Positions 1 through 12,720 of a stretch of 64,000 bases of DNA are shown piece after piece. The DNA lies in contig CM049317.1 of assembly GCA_026874595.1 (NCBI GenBank), positions 18,995,882-19,059,881 on the forward strand, read 5' to 3'. A program made the position numbers and the translations under genes. The notes under the pieces are model-generated. The model saw only the letters and a list, made by a program, of their open reading frames with translations. It was not told the origin of the DNA and searched no databases. This DNA comes from Sipunculus nudus. Taxonomy: Eukaryota; Annelida; Sipuncula; Golfingiida; Sipunculidae. The stretch's first letter is position 1. Each line of letters opens with the position of its first letter.

Positions 1-1228
1 TTGAGGCAAACGATTGCTTTATAATGAAGTAACAACAGAAATATGATTGGTACAGGAGAGTCCTTTCCGAAATCCACTCTGATCTTTGGCTATATAAGAT
101 TAAGTTTTTTGGAGTACGACTTTCTATAATCGATCAGGACAATATGATGAGTTGTTGACGAAGGTATGACCATTCCATATGGCTCATAGTAACTTAGAAA
201 ATTTCCCCCTTAGTCGGAAAAATGGTCACGCACATTCAGTCTCTATATAGTTATTTAAGGACCATTACTTTTCCAAAATCTACAGAGCGATTTCTGCTTG
301 TACTCTCTCCAAACCATGTTTAAATCGTTATGTCAAAACGTTTTCGGGTTGTTCCTCTGATTGTGAACAAGTACATTTTACATCCTGAAAATCTGGAAAA
401 GCGTACATTTCATACAGAATAATGTGACCATATTCCTAGTAATCACAGTCTATATTATAGTACAAGCAGTAAACAGCTAATAAAGTATCCAACGCTCCAG
501 GTTAATCTCTATACTTTAATTATTCAGTATCGAATGACATTATGTGCTTTTATAGATTGTATATTTAGTCACAAGACACTGTGATTAACTTACTATATTT
601 TGTATTTATTTCAATAAAGTTAATTTGTTTCCATTATATTTGTTTTTTTATTCTCTAGTTAAAAAGAATATCAAAGTTAAATATAATTAAAATTTGGAAA
701 TGAGATAAATAATTTTCATCCAATATGTAATTTTCATCCCCGAAATTAGTGGTACTCCGCCCTATAAAATAGATTTAAATAAATAATATACCTTGAGTAT
801 GAAAATACTTAACTTTTACGTATTAGGCCTAACATTTTTTCTAGTTTAATTGCTTTACACCGCCTTTATTTTTTTTTTTTTGCACAACCTAACCCCAGCC
901 GCCAGTGTCAGAGATCAAAGGGCTCGCATGGTAACACCTGATTAGTCCAAACCCACCATTTCTTATGCGCGGTAATTAACATTAAGATCAACTTGCGTTA
1001 TTGACACACGGTATCGAGTATCACGACAGGGGTGTTAGTGACACACGGTGAACGCCCTGCCATCTAGCGGGAGTGTGACAGATTAGACGCATGCGCAGTT
1101 CAACCGTGTGTCAATAAGCTGGACCTTATTGACACACCCCGTGTGTCAATAAGGGCGGCCATTAGGGATACACCGCGGTGGGCGATAATAAGAGTACTAT
1201 TAGGACGCTTGCGCTATACCGGTCATAC
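1..1228. other. No exon recognised; presumed CCDC12 intron 1
   Basis: AT-rich sequence with no coding signature on either strand. It lies directly downstream (minus strand) of the CCDC12 first-exon donor, so it is most simply intron. I looked for a second CCDC12 exon, expected to begin with residues like VPED, and did not find one. The only structure is the inverted-repeat cluster at 998-1152. Confidence 0.5.
998..1152. repeat. Inverted-repeat cluster around TTATTGACACACGG
   Basis: The 14-mer TTATTGACACACGG (998-1011) has its exact reverse complement at 1104-1117. A near-perfect palindrome with 12-bp arms TTATTGACACAC / GTGTGTCAATAA and a 3-base centre follows at 1126-1152. A degenerate copy (gttagtgacacacggtg) lies between. 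This looks like the terminal inverted repeats of a small DNA transposon or nested copies of one. It sits in the first intron of the CCDC12 homologue, about 80 bp from the exon 1 donor. Confidence 0.6.
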
Positions 1229-1375
1229 ATACTTGGGTAGTTCATCGGGCTCATCCGGAGCTGGCCTCTTTCCAGGAGGTTCACCATTATCCTTTTGGAT
1301 TCCTTGTTTTCTCAAAGACTTCAGTCGCTCCTTCCTTTTTAGAGCTTCGTCTGCCAACGTTCCGACGGCCGCCAT
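1229..1375 (-). CDS. CCDC12: CCDC12 (cwf18-like) homologue, first coding exon, partial gene
   Basis: Reading the minus strand from the ATG at 1375-1373 gives 49 codons beginning MAAVGTLADEALKRKERLKS and ending DEPDELPKY. The core ADEALKRKERLKSLRKQ matches the conserved N-terminus of CCDC12, a small spliceosome-associated coiled-coil protein (human EEALRRKERLKALREK). The exon ends in phase 0 at a consensus donor, TAT|GTATGA (GT at 1228-1227). This is where the family continues with NYVPEDEDL, so the junction fits. Later exons (VPED... onward) would lie left of the window. The open frame extends upstream of this ATG to 1510 but that part is not family-like, so the start at 1375 is preferred; its context GCC-ATGG is good. 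It is divergent from and unrelated to the lectin cluster. Confidence 0.86.
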
Positions 1376-4300
1376 GGCTTGTTCCTGTAATGCGAGCACG
1401 CATGCATGCAGGCAGACGTGCACGCAAATTTCCCCCTGTGTCATATGGTAAATAGCTAAAACCCATGCAGTGGGTTGACTGCATGGCACATACATACACA
1501 ATATAGGCATAAAAAAGTTGGGTTCTCCGGCACTTTTTTTCAGAAATCAGTGCGTGAGGGTTTTTTTTTTCAAACTTTTTTTTGTATGTTAAGAAAAAAA
1601 TATTATACAATCAGGAAAAAACATGATAATAACAATTTGTTTTGCTAATTAGGCCTATATATGTAGCACTACTTAACAAAGTTAATCTCAGTCCGAGCAA
1701 CTGGAGCTCAAATCGGTAAGTTTCTATTAACATCATTATTTTACATGCTGTTTTAATCGTTTGGAATAGGTTATGGCAAATGTAGTTCAATAATAACATT
1801 TGAAAAGTAAATTATAAATATTATGGTATAAACCAAAGTTATGGCATATCATGAATATAGATTCAATACACAAATGTTTAGCTTACAACATAAATAGGAA
1901 AACCAAATTGCAATTAGGCCTAAATATACATTTAAAATTATTCTAAATCTTTTCTCTATCAAGTTCCTGTCATTTTAAACCCAATTTTATGAATCACAAT
2001 TTTATTTTTTAATTTATTTTTTTTAATTAATTTAGAAAATTTAAAAAATATTAAAAAATATATTACCAGTAGTAATATTAATGGTGAATGTAAAGACAAG
2101 CATACATATTAACAAGATATATTTTTATATTAATGTATTGAATAGGCCTACTGGATAGTATACTAACAAATACCCGTGCAACGTACGGTTTCGGGCGAAC
2201 ACGACAATCCGTACGGAGGTATCGGAAATTAACGGAAAATCCGGAGATACGGAAAATCACACAAATCGCGTTACGCTACTAATATATAGATCCAATATAT
2301 CTATGGTGTTGTGGATAAATATCTTTCGGAACAGCGTTTGGCCCCTGTTTCGGAACAGCGTACAGTCGCACAAGGTCACCCGGAGGCATAGCCTATCATG
2401 TGGTCGGGGTCTTTGACAAATAGTCACCTACACATGTACCATGTGACATTGGAAACTGATCAACAGTATAACATATACGTATACAAAAGAAACCGTCCAC
2501 GTAAAAGACCTCAGAACAAAATGCAAAAATATCAGTTTTATCTGTGAAAATAGTAACAATGATGGCCATGACATATAGGCGATAAGCATACATACTGAAT
2601 GAAAGAATTAAAAATCTTTAAAAACAAAGAGTAGGGCCTATTAAATAAACATTACTGAAATTCAAATGGCACATGCATGTAAAAAAAACAGATACCAGTA
2701 CAAACTTATTAAATATACATTTTGCAGGAGTTTTACATTTGTAACTGCAGTAATGAGAAAATTTACACATTTGGTGGTGCCACTCCACAAATGTACACAT
2801 CACACTGTACCAACCACGACGTGAATTAGGTTTACATTTTCTGTTATTTCGAAATAAACCATAATTTATTATTTTAATCCTTAACGCCTGCACGAATTAT
2901 TTAATTTATGCGTTAGGGATGGATCACGGGTGGTTTGTGCCCTGGATACAGGTGAACCACATCATATTCAGGGAATACTTTAAAGGAATTTTACATTTCC
3001 ACTGACATAAAATAAAGCGTGCCCCTCTCATAAATTGAATTCACCGTTACCAGAAACCCTGGATAAGTAAAGAAGTTCATTCCTGAATATGTGTGGCCAT
3101 AACTATGTAACAGTTTATATTAGTGCGAGTATAGTCTCTAGTAAAAGAGTCTAAATTGAAGTCGATGGTCTCTCATATTATCATTGAAAATATTAAAATA
3201 ATATAAATATTATCAGTAAATTATGGATGATAATATGTCAAAATATTCTCTCTCTTTCTCTCTCTCTTAAATATATATATATAAATATATATATTGCAGC
3301 TTATGGTATTTAAGGCAAGTTATTTGGTTAAATTTGTTATTTAAAGGGTGGTTCAGCTCAAGGACTTGAAGTGTAGTCTGTTTCGGCTTGAAAATAACAT
3401 ACAGTCATTTAAGTGAAACCCTGGGCTGCGGGCCCCCTCTGGGGCGCACACCATGCTATAAATCGTCCCGGTCCCGTGACTGTCCGTCCAAGAGGGGTTT
3501 CACTGTATCCCAAATATTGACAGATTTGTCGGCCAGTTTGGAGATTTTAAACTAAATTTCTGTTTTCTTTAGCTTTGGTAGATAAACATGCAATTTATCG
3601 CTGATCACTAGCTTGCAGTAATTTCTAGCCCTTTTGTTTTTTTCCATTAGATTTGCAATTGTCTTTTAACCTGATGAAATGATCTTAATAATCCCTTTCA
3701 ATAAATTATATATAACACATAAACTGATATAAAATATATAAATTTTTTTGTCAGTACAATATCGATTAGTTACTGGAAGAGAAAATATGTAATGCAACTG
3801 AGTGTAATATGTGGCCATATCGACTTCTACTTGAATAAATGCCCCTTTGTGTAAAATGTGCGTTCAAAATAAATACATTTTCTACACACCATTTTATATC
3901 TTCTGATTATGGTCTCAACTTACTTTTTTTCTAGGTTGCATCTATTATATAATTTAAATAAAATGACACATAATCAGCATTTGGCTCAAGTAGCTTATTA
4001 TTTTTCCTTTCAATGAAGACAAATGTATTGATTGATAAGTTTTAAATTAACTATACCATATTATTTATCACCAATGGGATTTTTTTAGGTGCCATAATCC
4101 AAAATGGCGTCAGTAAATACTAAATACATTCATGGAATAGATACAAATGAAGCTTTCACCTTGTATGAATATATACAATATTATTTCGTAAAACGGTAAA
4201 TGGTGATCCACAGACCATGAATGAGGAGGTTGCCACCTTCATCCTTTATGAATCTTTTATCCCCCGCCAAAATTTTTAATCCAAGATAGCTGCTAATGAA

Positions 4301-4666
4301 TCGTCAAAGCAGAATTCTGAGGGGACAAAGTTATTTCTAAAATGGTACACGCTGTAATATAACAGTGAAAACTGTCAAGTTAAATAAAACATGTATGCTT
4401 TTAAAAAGAAACTGTTAAATTTGCTTTTTCTACTGTTTATTAAAAATGGGTGGACAATGTGATTTTTCCTTACGACTGTCGCATGCGATTATCGACATCA
4501 CTCGGGAGTTGGCTTGATAAAACGGAGAGTTAATACAAACATTGCAGTCCGAAGACGCCATTGCCATCTTAAGATAACAGTTATTAATAATTCCAAATGA
4601 TTCAATGTATACAATATTTTATTGGTTACATGGAACAAAAGATACGCGAAGGATACGTTATTACAG
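1376..4666. other. Intergenic; no gene recognised
   Basis: AT-rich sequence between the CCDC12 start and the first lectin exon. It contains a short (TC)n/(TA)n stretch near 3248-3297 and no convincing exon. I searched for a lectin signal-peptide exon (ATG AAG AAA TTG TGG-like, preceded by a pyrimidine tract and AG) and did not find one, so L0 has no visible first exon. Confidence 0.5.
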
Positions 4667-5250
4667 GGGCAAGTATACGTCAGTGGGGGACCTGGTCCAC
4701 CTGGAGTGCTTGCATTGGAGAATGGAAAGAGAGAAGTCGCTATCTGTTTGATATCCAAGAACTGAACCACACACATCCAGGCATGCAGAAAGAAACACTT
4801 GTTTGTGAAAGTGAACCACTGCAAGAAGACGTAGAAATCGGGGTAATTGGTGTTCCCATACCCAGCACTAAGCGATGGTCAAAAGTCATCAACGCCTCAG
4901 GTGACGGTCAATCTGAAATCCTTGAATCCAGCATGGCCGTCAAACACACGACAATTCGTGTTCCGAAGTCTATCGGCCCTGGCAGTGGCACAAGCAAAGG
5001 TAGGTGAGCTTATGTTAAAGAAACATTGCAGTTTTAATATATTTCCCTCTTAATAATTTTTCATCAGGACATTCAATATTTGGATTGGATGATGTGTTAT
5101 ATTCTACTTGAAGACGACATTGGTTAATCAAATCGAATTTGGATGTTTACCTTCCATTTACATATCTGTTTACATCTCTTCTCATTTACATCCCTTCGCT
5201 GTTTTGTCCACTATATCATATCTTATCAACTGTCCTTTTTCTGTTATCAT

Positions 5251-5574
5251 AGAGTAGTGCGTCGTTTATCCGAACAGCTGGAACCAAGGTTGTTTTCACA
5301 AAAAAAATTAATCGTTCGGTTAAACGATTTTGCACCAGCTTATACCAGGATTCATCATGACTGCCATTCTGCCGCCTGTGGCCAGGTGTTGCGACGTTTC
5401 CCACTAATTACGTTTTTTAATTAATCGGCATTATGTATAACTGCTAAACTATATACATTTGTTTGGAATTAGACGGTCATTAAACCAACTTTTTAGTTTT
5501 TCGAATCTTTTTTTTTTCCAAATTGAAAAATGTCTCTTCGGATAAACGAAGTTCGGATAAAAGACGCTCTACTG
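5251..5574. mobile_element. pogo/Tigger-like MITE
   Basis: Left end agagtagtgcgtcgtttat and right end (reverse complement) cagtagagcgtcttttat both run into ATCCGAAC. This is the form of pogo/Tigger terminal inverted repeats (CAGTAGA...ATCCGAAC, from memory of the family). A TA dinucleotide abuts the right end. The body is about 320 bp with no transposase, so it is a non-autonomous miniature element inside L0 intron 2. Confidence 0.65.
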
Positions 5575-7859
5575 TATTACAAAATTGATCATCCTGCTTC
5601 ATGGTCGCTTGACTATTATTAGACTGGCCCAGTCGTTTGCTTTGAATTAACAATTGTTAGCTTATGAATTAGTTTTGTAATCTGCCAGTAGATGGGAGCT
5701 TTAACATTACACGGTGCGATTTTTCCTGACGGTTCACGCATAACAGTTGTTCCAGTTTTGCTGTATGTAGTGATACTCAGTAGCGGATCCAGGAATTTGA
5801 TGTAGAGGAGGCACAACAGCCAAATGGATATCAATGTTTACGAATATCGTTCAGCATCTCCATACAAATTGAACGTTTCATGCAAAAATAATAAGGCCGT
5901 TTTTTCAGTCTGCTTTGTGACCTTAAATAGCAGCATTTGTGAAAGAAAATCTGCGATAAATGGGTTTTAAAATCTTAAATAGATTTAAAATCTTAAATTA
6001 GTGAATAACTTTTATTAAACTCAATGTACCTCATTTAGCAGTATAGTTAAATCTAATACATGGCATGTAATGATTTTGAGATCCTACTAATACATATGCT
6101 AAAAAAATAACCAAATATGTATCCATATATTATATTTAGCGGCCATGGCATTAAATATTAGTCCCTGAAACATTTTAATTGTAAATCTACTTAATTGAAA
6201 TAATTGTTAAACATATTAACACCTAAAATTATTTGAGGTTTCACCTATCTCATATTGATCTAACAACGAATATGTTCCAGAAATATTAACACCAAACACA
6301 ATTTAAATCATTGTTACTGATTCTTCACACATACGTCAAAAATAATTTAAACATTTAAAGACATATGTTTCCGAAGCAAAGCGGCAGGGAATATGGAACA
6401 GAGAACAGGAAGATTGGACAAACCCTGAAATGAAGCTGAAGCATTTGTTTAACAATATTTTGCTTATTACATGACTTAATATATGAACATTTCTTTGATA
6501 GGTTTCACTCCGTCCCCTGCCCTCACAAATTCATCCTTTCAGTATCCTCCCCTATTTTGATACTTTTCCACCACAACCAAAACTATAATTCACTGGGACT
6601 GCAGTAAAAAATAATATATCATTTTCATTCCTTAAACCAATTTCTTTTGCAAACCTTGTACGGATCCAACAAACTGCGAAAAAATCCTGAATTCATCTTC
6701 ATACTAATAAGTCCGTGGAAGCTGCAGTTTTCTCAGCTACCACAGACTTGGAAGTATGACAATGCTGAAACTTTGCAATTATTCCTTAAAGCAAACTTTG
6801 GTTTTTCATGCAAACATTCCTTCCAACCCCTACGTTCACCTGATCTTGAACTATCCGTAAAATGGGCCAGAAATTCGCCAGAAAAATATATTCCCCTTAA
6901 AGTAGGAACTTTGCCTTGCGGAAATGTGTAACTGCCCAAATTACATAAAAATAAAATGGCAATATGCCCGGAACACTAAGAATAATTTTGTAAATGCAGG
7001 TAAACTGACCATAACGTATGCCTGTCTAACGTAGACATTTATGTACATGCAATAGTTATCAATAGCTAGTATGGGAGAGGGAGCATTCAATTCGGAAAGG
7101 TATGGGGTGATGCAGCCTAAGGTCTGACATCTCATTACCCGAGGAGCGCGTTGTTAGTCACTTGTAAAACCTGGGCCCTCTTAACAAAAACAGTGGGGTT
7201 ATTGTTAAAGAATAAGGAAGGGGGTCAGCTTGGGATAAAAACTAGATCTGGTAGCAGCCATACTCAAATTTAGATGAAAGGTTGCATGAAATATGCAAGA
7301 CGGAAAAAATAAATAAATAAATAAATATTAAACATAAAAAAAATTACGAATTCAAGGGGGCACGTGTCCCCTGTGCGCCACTTATGTCCACCTATGATAA
7401 TGTATCTGCAGCATCGGGTCTTTGACGGGGTGTTTACCCAAATATTTAGCGTACTTCTAACATCAAAGTTCGGTAAAGTGGGAATGCGGAACATTTATAA
7501 GTACTATTATCAACGATGAATTTGATACAGTTGGGAGAAATAGATCCAGTCATTAAAACATTATTTAATTCATGGACTTATCGCGAACTAAGAGTTAAAC
7601 CACAAGAGATGCGGATTTCGAAAGGAATAATTTTTCGCTGGCATTTTATTCATTATAGAAAAGGCATATGTCCTTGAACTAAAGCGTGGCTTTAAATCGG
7701 CATATAATCGGCTTTATCCCTAGACCTCTGTGTGTTAATTGCATTTTTGTTTCGTCTTGACTAAGTATCGATCTGGGTTTCTGATGATGGGGTATGTGAC
7801 GATTGGGTATGTACAGTGCCTGGGAGAGGACATACAGACAGTTATTATACACTCGGAAC

Positions 7860-8300
7860 GAAGTGGCAGAAGGGGATGTAGTAACGCCTCCGCTCGTGCG
7901 TCCGTCTGTCCGTTCGTCTATCTGTCCGTCGTGCATTCCGAAAATGGCTAGTGGACCGATTTTAAGCTATTTGACCTAAATCATTTATCTTTCACACATG
8001 GCTCACCCACCCACATATGAAGATTTTGAGGTCACGGGGTTAAACGTCAAGGCCACAGGACGAAATTCTTGAAAAAGTTTGTGGACCCATTTTAAGCCAA
8101 ACCGTTTGGCCGAAACCTTTCATCATTCACATATGACTCATCCCACCCACAGATGAAGAAGACTATCATCGATTTTGCGGTCATGGGGTCAATGGTCAGG
8201 CCACAGGACCCACTTCTTGAAAATGCCTGTAGAATAATTTTAGACCAAACCGTTTGAAAATCCTATCGGTAGGGAAGTCATGGGGTCAGAGGTCAAGATC
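7860..8300. repeat. Tandem ~130-bp units with GGTCA / GGCCACAGGAC
   Basis: Three imperfect units share CATTCACA-CATGACTCAT-CCCACCCACA, GATGAAGA, TTTTGAGGTCA-GGGGTCAA and GGTCA-GGCCACAGGAC-TTCTTGAAAA. They are preceded by a GTCCGTCTGTCCGTTCGTC stretch. The wording resembles dispersed repeats I recall as common in bivalve genomes, which is part of the taxonomic guess. Confidence 0.5.
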
Positions 8301-8399
8301 ACAGAGCTGCTCTCCTGATTTTCACAATGTGTAATAGACTCAGCATAATTATGCAAGGGGATGCTCTCCTTTGCTTTTGTATGGTGCACACGAAAAAGT

Positions 8400-8640
8400 A
8401 ACGTTTCAAAAGAAATAAATATCGCGTGCGGACGAAATAGTATCACGTGGCCGCGAAATAGCTATCATGTGGCCATGCCGAAGCAGTTGCATGAAAGGGA
8501 AGCCATTATGAGGCAATAACAGATTTATCGAATTGACACCTCAGGCCTGGAGGTAAACGCCAAGACAAGCACGTTGCATAAGTTAGCCACGTGATAGCGA
8601 TTTAGTGGGCACGAAGTCATTATCGAAATAGATATATCTC
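8400..8640. repeat. Palindromic ATAGTATCACGTGGCC repeat cluster
   Basis: Several copies of a CGTGGCC-GCGAAATAG-TATCACGTGGCC-like motif occur in both orientations, for example gaaatagtatcacgtggccg, gaaatagctatcatgtggcc and ccacgtgatagcgatttagt. They alternate as inverted copies. No coding potential is seen. It is probably a short interspersed palindromic repeat. Confidence 0.4.
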
Positions 8641-9270
8641 ATGCACAAGAAATAAAAATAAGTTTATGCATGCCCTCTCTTGGCCACAGTAGGAAGGATC
8701 GTAATTTGGGTTTTCCTTTGGTTAATTCATTTTTCCCATAGATAAACCCTTGGGCTTGGGTTTCTGCAGGATAATTTTAAGGTTCAATGAAAAATCTGTT
8801 AATTAAACTAGGCACCATAAGCCGTCATTATTATACCGTCATTATTATACCTGAATATAAATATCACTTAACTTTTAATGACGCTTTTATCTTCTTACTA
8901 TTATAATAAACACTCTGGTTGTTTCTCAGGTGTAACGTGCCCAGAGACGGATATGATGACGTGTTTGCAGGCAGGATGCGCTTCCACAACGGCGAATCTC
9001 ACCCCACCTGTTATAAATTAGAGCAGAAAGGACTCAGCTGGGAAATTGCAAGGTTGGGCTGTAAACACTCAGGAGGCGACCTGGTCAGCATTGAATCACT
9101 GGAGGAGCAGGTCCACATAGAGAAACTGCTAAACACATCTGGAAACGGTATTCATCCTTTTCACCATTTAACTTTTTTGCGGACATTTATGATTTTAGCT
9201 GCATTGGGTATAGGGGAGGTGGGGTGGGGTTGTAATTCAATGGCATGATTTAAATATCCTTTCCTAGTTA

Positions 9271-9272
9271 CA

Positions 9273-9330
<58 letters not shown>
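9271..9330. repeat. (TA)n microsatellite in L0 intron 3
   Basis: Uninterrupted TA dinucleotides over about 55 bp, between L0 exon 3 and exon 4. Equivalent (TA)n tracts also occur in intron 3 of A, B and C. Confidence 0.95.
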
Positions 9331-9334
<4 letters not shown>

Positions 9335-9970
9335 CACATTTTCTGAATAGTTGAGGGGGCATTGATTAATCTTCTACTCAACTTGCTGAGAGGTATATAT
9401 ACCCTAAAACTCGCCCTATATTGAAACCCTTTGCTTGGCAGTAACGCAAAGGAAATTCAAGTTTGTACCTATGAAAATAAATATAAAATGTTCCACATAT
9501 TTATAGTTATATTTAGGCACTTGTAATACAGTAAACATTCTGTATTATTGTAATCCAGCCTTCAAAAGACCGAAGTTGTAAAAACACGTTTAGCAAGAAC
9601 TATATTTATGTATCCTTGTGAGTTCAGTCCTTGAACCTGCGTTTCGGCAGCGTCAATCGTTACACAATACCATCACGACATTGTTTCAATTTTAGCGGCC
9701 TCCGAATATATGACCTCAGGTACAGATGTGGATAAAGAGGGACACTGGGTCTGGGCGGCAACCGTTGAAAACGTCAGCAAATTCAGCTACTGGGCGCCAA
9801 ATGAGCCAAACGGCTTTCTTAGGGAAAATTACCTTCAGATTCTTTTGTCACCAAGGAAATGGAATGACGCAGCTAATTTCAAACAGGTATCAGTCCGTAT
9901 GTGAAGCAAATGCAGAAGTCGTTCATTAGACAGTGTCTGTGCTACACTGCTAGTCATCATATCACTCACA

Positions 9971-10024
9971 CATATATATATAAATATATATATATAAATA
10001 TATATAAACATGTATATATATATA
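9971..10024. repeat. Imperfect (TA)n just after L0
   Basis: TA-rich tract interrupted by TAAATA, starting about 40 bp after the last L0 codon. Confidence 0.85.
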
Positions 10025-10189
10025 GTTGTTTGTGTATTACAGTGTAAATATGGAATTTTATCTCTTGTGTGTCTAACATTGTGGGTTTAATTAAATATCA
10101 TATACCTACAGCTTATGAAATAATATAACTTTTAAATCTTGCTGTCGCATTTAAATTCAAATACAAAAAGATATATGCAATCGCCCAGT

Positions 10190-11370
10190 GAATCAAGTTC
10201 CCTTTGTTTTTCATTGTATATTTGTGAAGAAGGACAGGGCGGGGCTTTTACATTATCCAGTGGCAATATTACAGGTTTTATAATTATCCCTTCGTTATGT
10301 CTGTTTAACGTCTATAGGATAAGACAGGGCTTTATCATTTTCCCATCATCATATATTTGTGGTGAGTTTAAGATAATGACTGTGTTGAACATTATCCCAT
10401 GGTGATTTCTCCGCTGCGTGTTTAAGGTGGGGATAGAGTTTTATCACTTTGCCGTGGTGATATCTTTGGCGAGAATACAAGCATAATCATTCACGTGACG
10501 TCACGGCTGTTCCAGGGCAGGGACGTAAGGTTAAAGGTCGATTGTTGAGAGTGCAGAATAATGACCCTCTGTTCGTCGTTATCTCTAGTGAGATCTGGGC
10601 GAAACGTTAAGAACAAGAAGAGTTTAATCTTTATTCCGTGATGACCTCAATGTTGATAGTTAGGAAAAGCACAGGACTTTGTCATTATCCCGTAGTAATA
10701 TCAGGGTGTATTATTTAGGATGAGAACATAGTTTAAAGAGGCCCAATCACCCGTCTGACCTATATAAACTAAAGGTAATTCCTTGGAGCTTTCATAAAAT
10801 AGGCCAGAAAATGTGGATATCGCCGCACACAGGATGCTTGTTTTGTTTATATCAACGTATTTATAACATGTTGGGCCCGCAAAAATAATAAAAACAAATT
10901 CAACAAGGGAACCTACCAACCTACCATCTTAGGTTACATAATTTCCTGTTTGTCGACATTGCTGTGTTTACAAACATGTTGATGATAAACAGGTTCATAA
11001 ATCCCTCATGAAAACCTTATAAGAACTTTTCACAACCAGAAGTACGCTTAGATCATTTAAATATACACAGAATAAGCAAGACATCACATTTTTTTTTTTT
11101 CAAAAGGAAGGTGATTGGGCACCTTTAATCTTTATCCAGTGAGGATATCTGGGTTAAGTATTTATGAGATGAGGACAGATGTTTACCATTATCCCTGATG
11201 ATATCTGGGTGAAATGTCTGGGTGAAGGGAGAGTTTAATCTTTATCCCGTCAAGACACCAGTGGTTTGTGTTTCGGATAAAGACAGGGTTTAAACTTAAC
11301 CGGTATTAATATCTAAGTTGAGTGTTTAAGATTTGGATAGGGTTTTATCATTTTGCCGTGGTGATATCTA
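10190..11370. repeat. Degenerate TTATCATTATCC/GTGATGATATCTG repeats after L0
   Basis: Irregularly spaced relics of a ~50-bp unit with a core like ACAGGGTTTTATCATTATCC-CGTGGTGATATCTG-GTTGAGTGTTTAGGATAAGGAC. Copies are visible near 10240, 10320, 10380, 10440, 10560, 10630, 10680, 11130, 11190, 11240, 11290 and 11340. The same family follows paralogues A, B and C, so it belongs to the duplicated unit and is oldest and most diverged here. Confidence 0.7.
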
Positions 11371-12085
11371 TTGTGAGTTTACATAACAATTAATGACGCT
11401 CTTTTAATTTCTAACGAAATTAACTGTTTGGCCTGGAAGCACGCAGCTCTATTGGAGATGTTTATATCTGAAATACGGGAGGCGTGCCACTCTTCCAAAT
11501 AATATCTGAAATTCCGTTCGGAGTGTTCCAAATTGTGAAGGCAAATAGGACCTTCATTCTTATACTTTCCATATACATCTGAACTGTCAGGTACACTTTC
11601 TGAAGGAATGCATCGAAGTTCATAGATTTTTATGTGGTGTATCCCGTTTACATTCCATTCAATATGATACATTAAACGCGTATTTGCAGTTAATAAATGG
11701 CATGTATTGATATACACAAAACTTTGCTGCCACATAAAATTGACTTATCAATGAACTTTATATGACCTCAATCACAGATTCATTCAAGGAATAATCATAA
11801 GCATTGGACTAACGAGCAACCAATCGGATGACCTTTGTTAAGCGTCAATCATCGGAAAAAAACAAAATTTTGAAAAATTATGCTGATATTAGGTACTGAA
11901 TTTATATGAACTATGGAGTTTATATGAATGATTTTGTATAATTCTCGCATTAGCTGTTTTATTTCTAAAGAATATATTAAAGTCAGGTAATTATAACCTG
12001 ACCTCAATCGCACCTGGCATTTCAATACGAAATGGCCTCCTATCCTCCTGTCCTGTCAGCCCGAAATCGGATAGGAATTCTGCAG

Positions 12086-12163
<78 letters not shown>

Positions 12164-12720
12164 TTAGTAATGCTATAGTATAAAAATGGAGGCGGTTACC
12201 TCCAACAAAAAAAATATATAAAAAGCTTAAGAAAATACAAATAAATGTCAGATTTATATGAGCATGCATGTGCGCATGTATATACATAAATGCATGTTCA
12301 GGTGCTTGTATATGTATGAGTATATATATATGTGTATCACTACCTAATCCTTTCATATATAAAACATATGTTAGTAGACATGTAATGCATGCATGTTTTA
12401 TCTACTATATATGCATGATTCTAGTTTATTTATACCTGTACGGGTATTATTAGCGCCTGTGTATGAGTATGTTTTATGTGTGTATTTGTTAAAAATATGT
12501 CATTTTCTGTTTCAATAAAAATATAATTGACCGATAGGAAAGTTCTGGATCAAATTTGTTTATCGTTAATATCCTCAATATCTAAAGTGTACAATGCATT
12601 TCATTGACGGGACAGGTACAGGGTTTTCACTATTATCGGATAAAATTTGGCACTAGTATATATATTTTGATACTACATATAACACCCATGCACATTTTAA
12701 AGGATTAATTATGACCGATG
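11371..12720. other. No gene recognised
   Basis: AT-rich sequence with a (TA)n tract at 12085-12160. Open frames here are tyrosine/isoleucine low-complexity readings of TA repeats. No splice-flanked exon with family resemblance was seen. Confidence 0.5.
12085..12160. repeat. (TA)n microsatellite
   Basis: TA tract of about 75 bp with a TATTTATATTTATA interruption. Confidence 0.93.

Larger units (their letters stand above)
5000..8929 (+). other. L0 intron 2, about 3.9 kb, packed with repeats
   Basis: Intron between L0 exons 2 and 3. It holds a pogo/Tigger-like MITE (5251-5574), a GTAGCGGATCCAGG MITE end near 5780, tandem units rich in GGTCA/GGCCACAGGAC (about 7860-8300) and palindromic ATCACGTGGCC-type repeats (about 8400-8640). 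No additional exon is evident. Confidence 0.6.
4667..9929 (+). pseudogene. L0: degenerate TSR-like/C-type lectin gene (exons 2-4)
   Basis: Three exons homologous to exons 2-4 of paralogues A-C. Exon 2 (4667-4999, phase 1-1, donor GTAGGT) encodes RQWGTWSTWSACIGEWKERS and a variable linker without the 9-residue repeat seen in A-C. Exon 3 (8930-9147, donor GTATTC) is the CTLD N-half, with GGDLVSIESLEEQVHIEKLL. Exon 4 (9696-9929) is the C-half, with NEPNG (EPN) and KWNDAANF (WND). Exon 3 is 218 nt where A-C have 216, so the VTCPE start and the GYDDVFAG body are in different frames. A downstream AG (exon start 8947) would restore frame and drop the CP residues. Exon 4 breaks frame near 9886: the frame used up to WNDAANFKQ stops at TGA, while the family-like ending YQSVCEANAEVVH lies one frame over. 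With no exon 1 found, this is most likely a pseudogene; sequence error or alternative splicing remain possible. Confidence 0.72.

Noticed and set aside
4498-4824. Minus-strand frame opposite L0 exon 2
   Set aside because: Antisense shadow of the TSR-like exon.
11991-12453. Tyrosine/isoleucine-rich frames over TA repeats (also 20573, 22190, 23018, 30103, 46219, 54362, 63461)
   Set aside because: Translations of (TA)n microsatellites.
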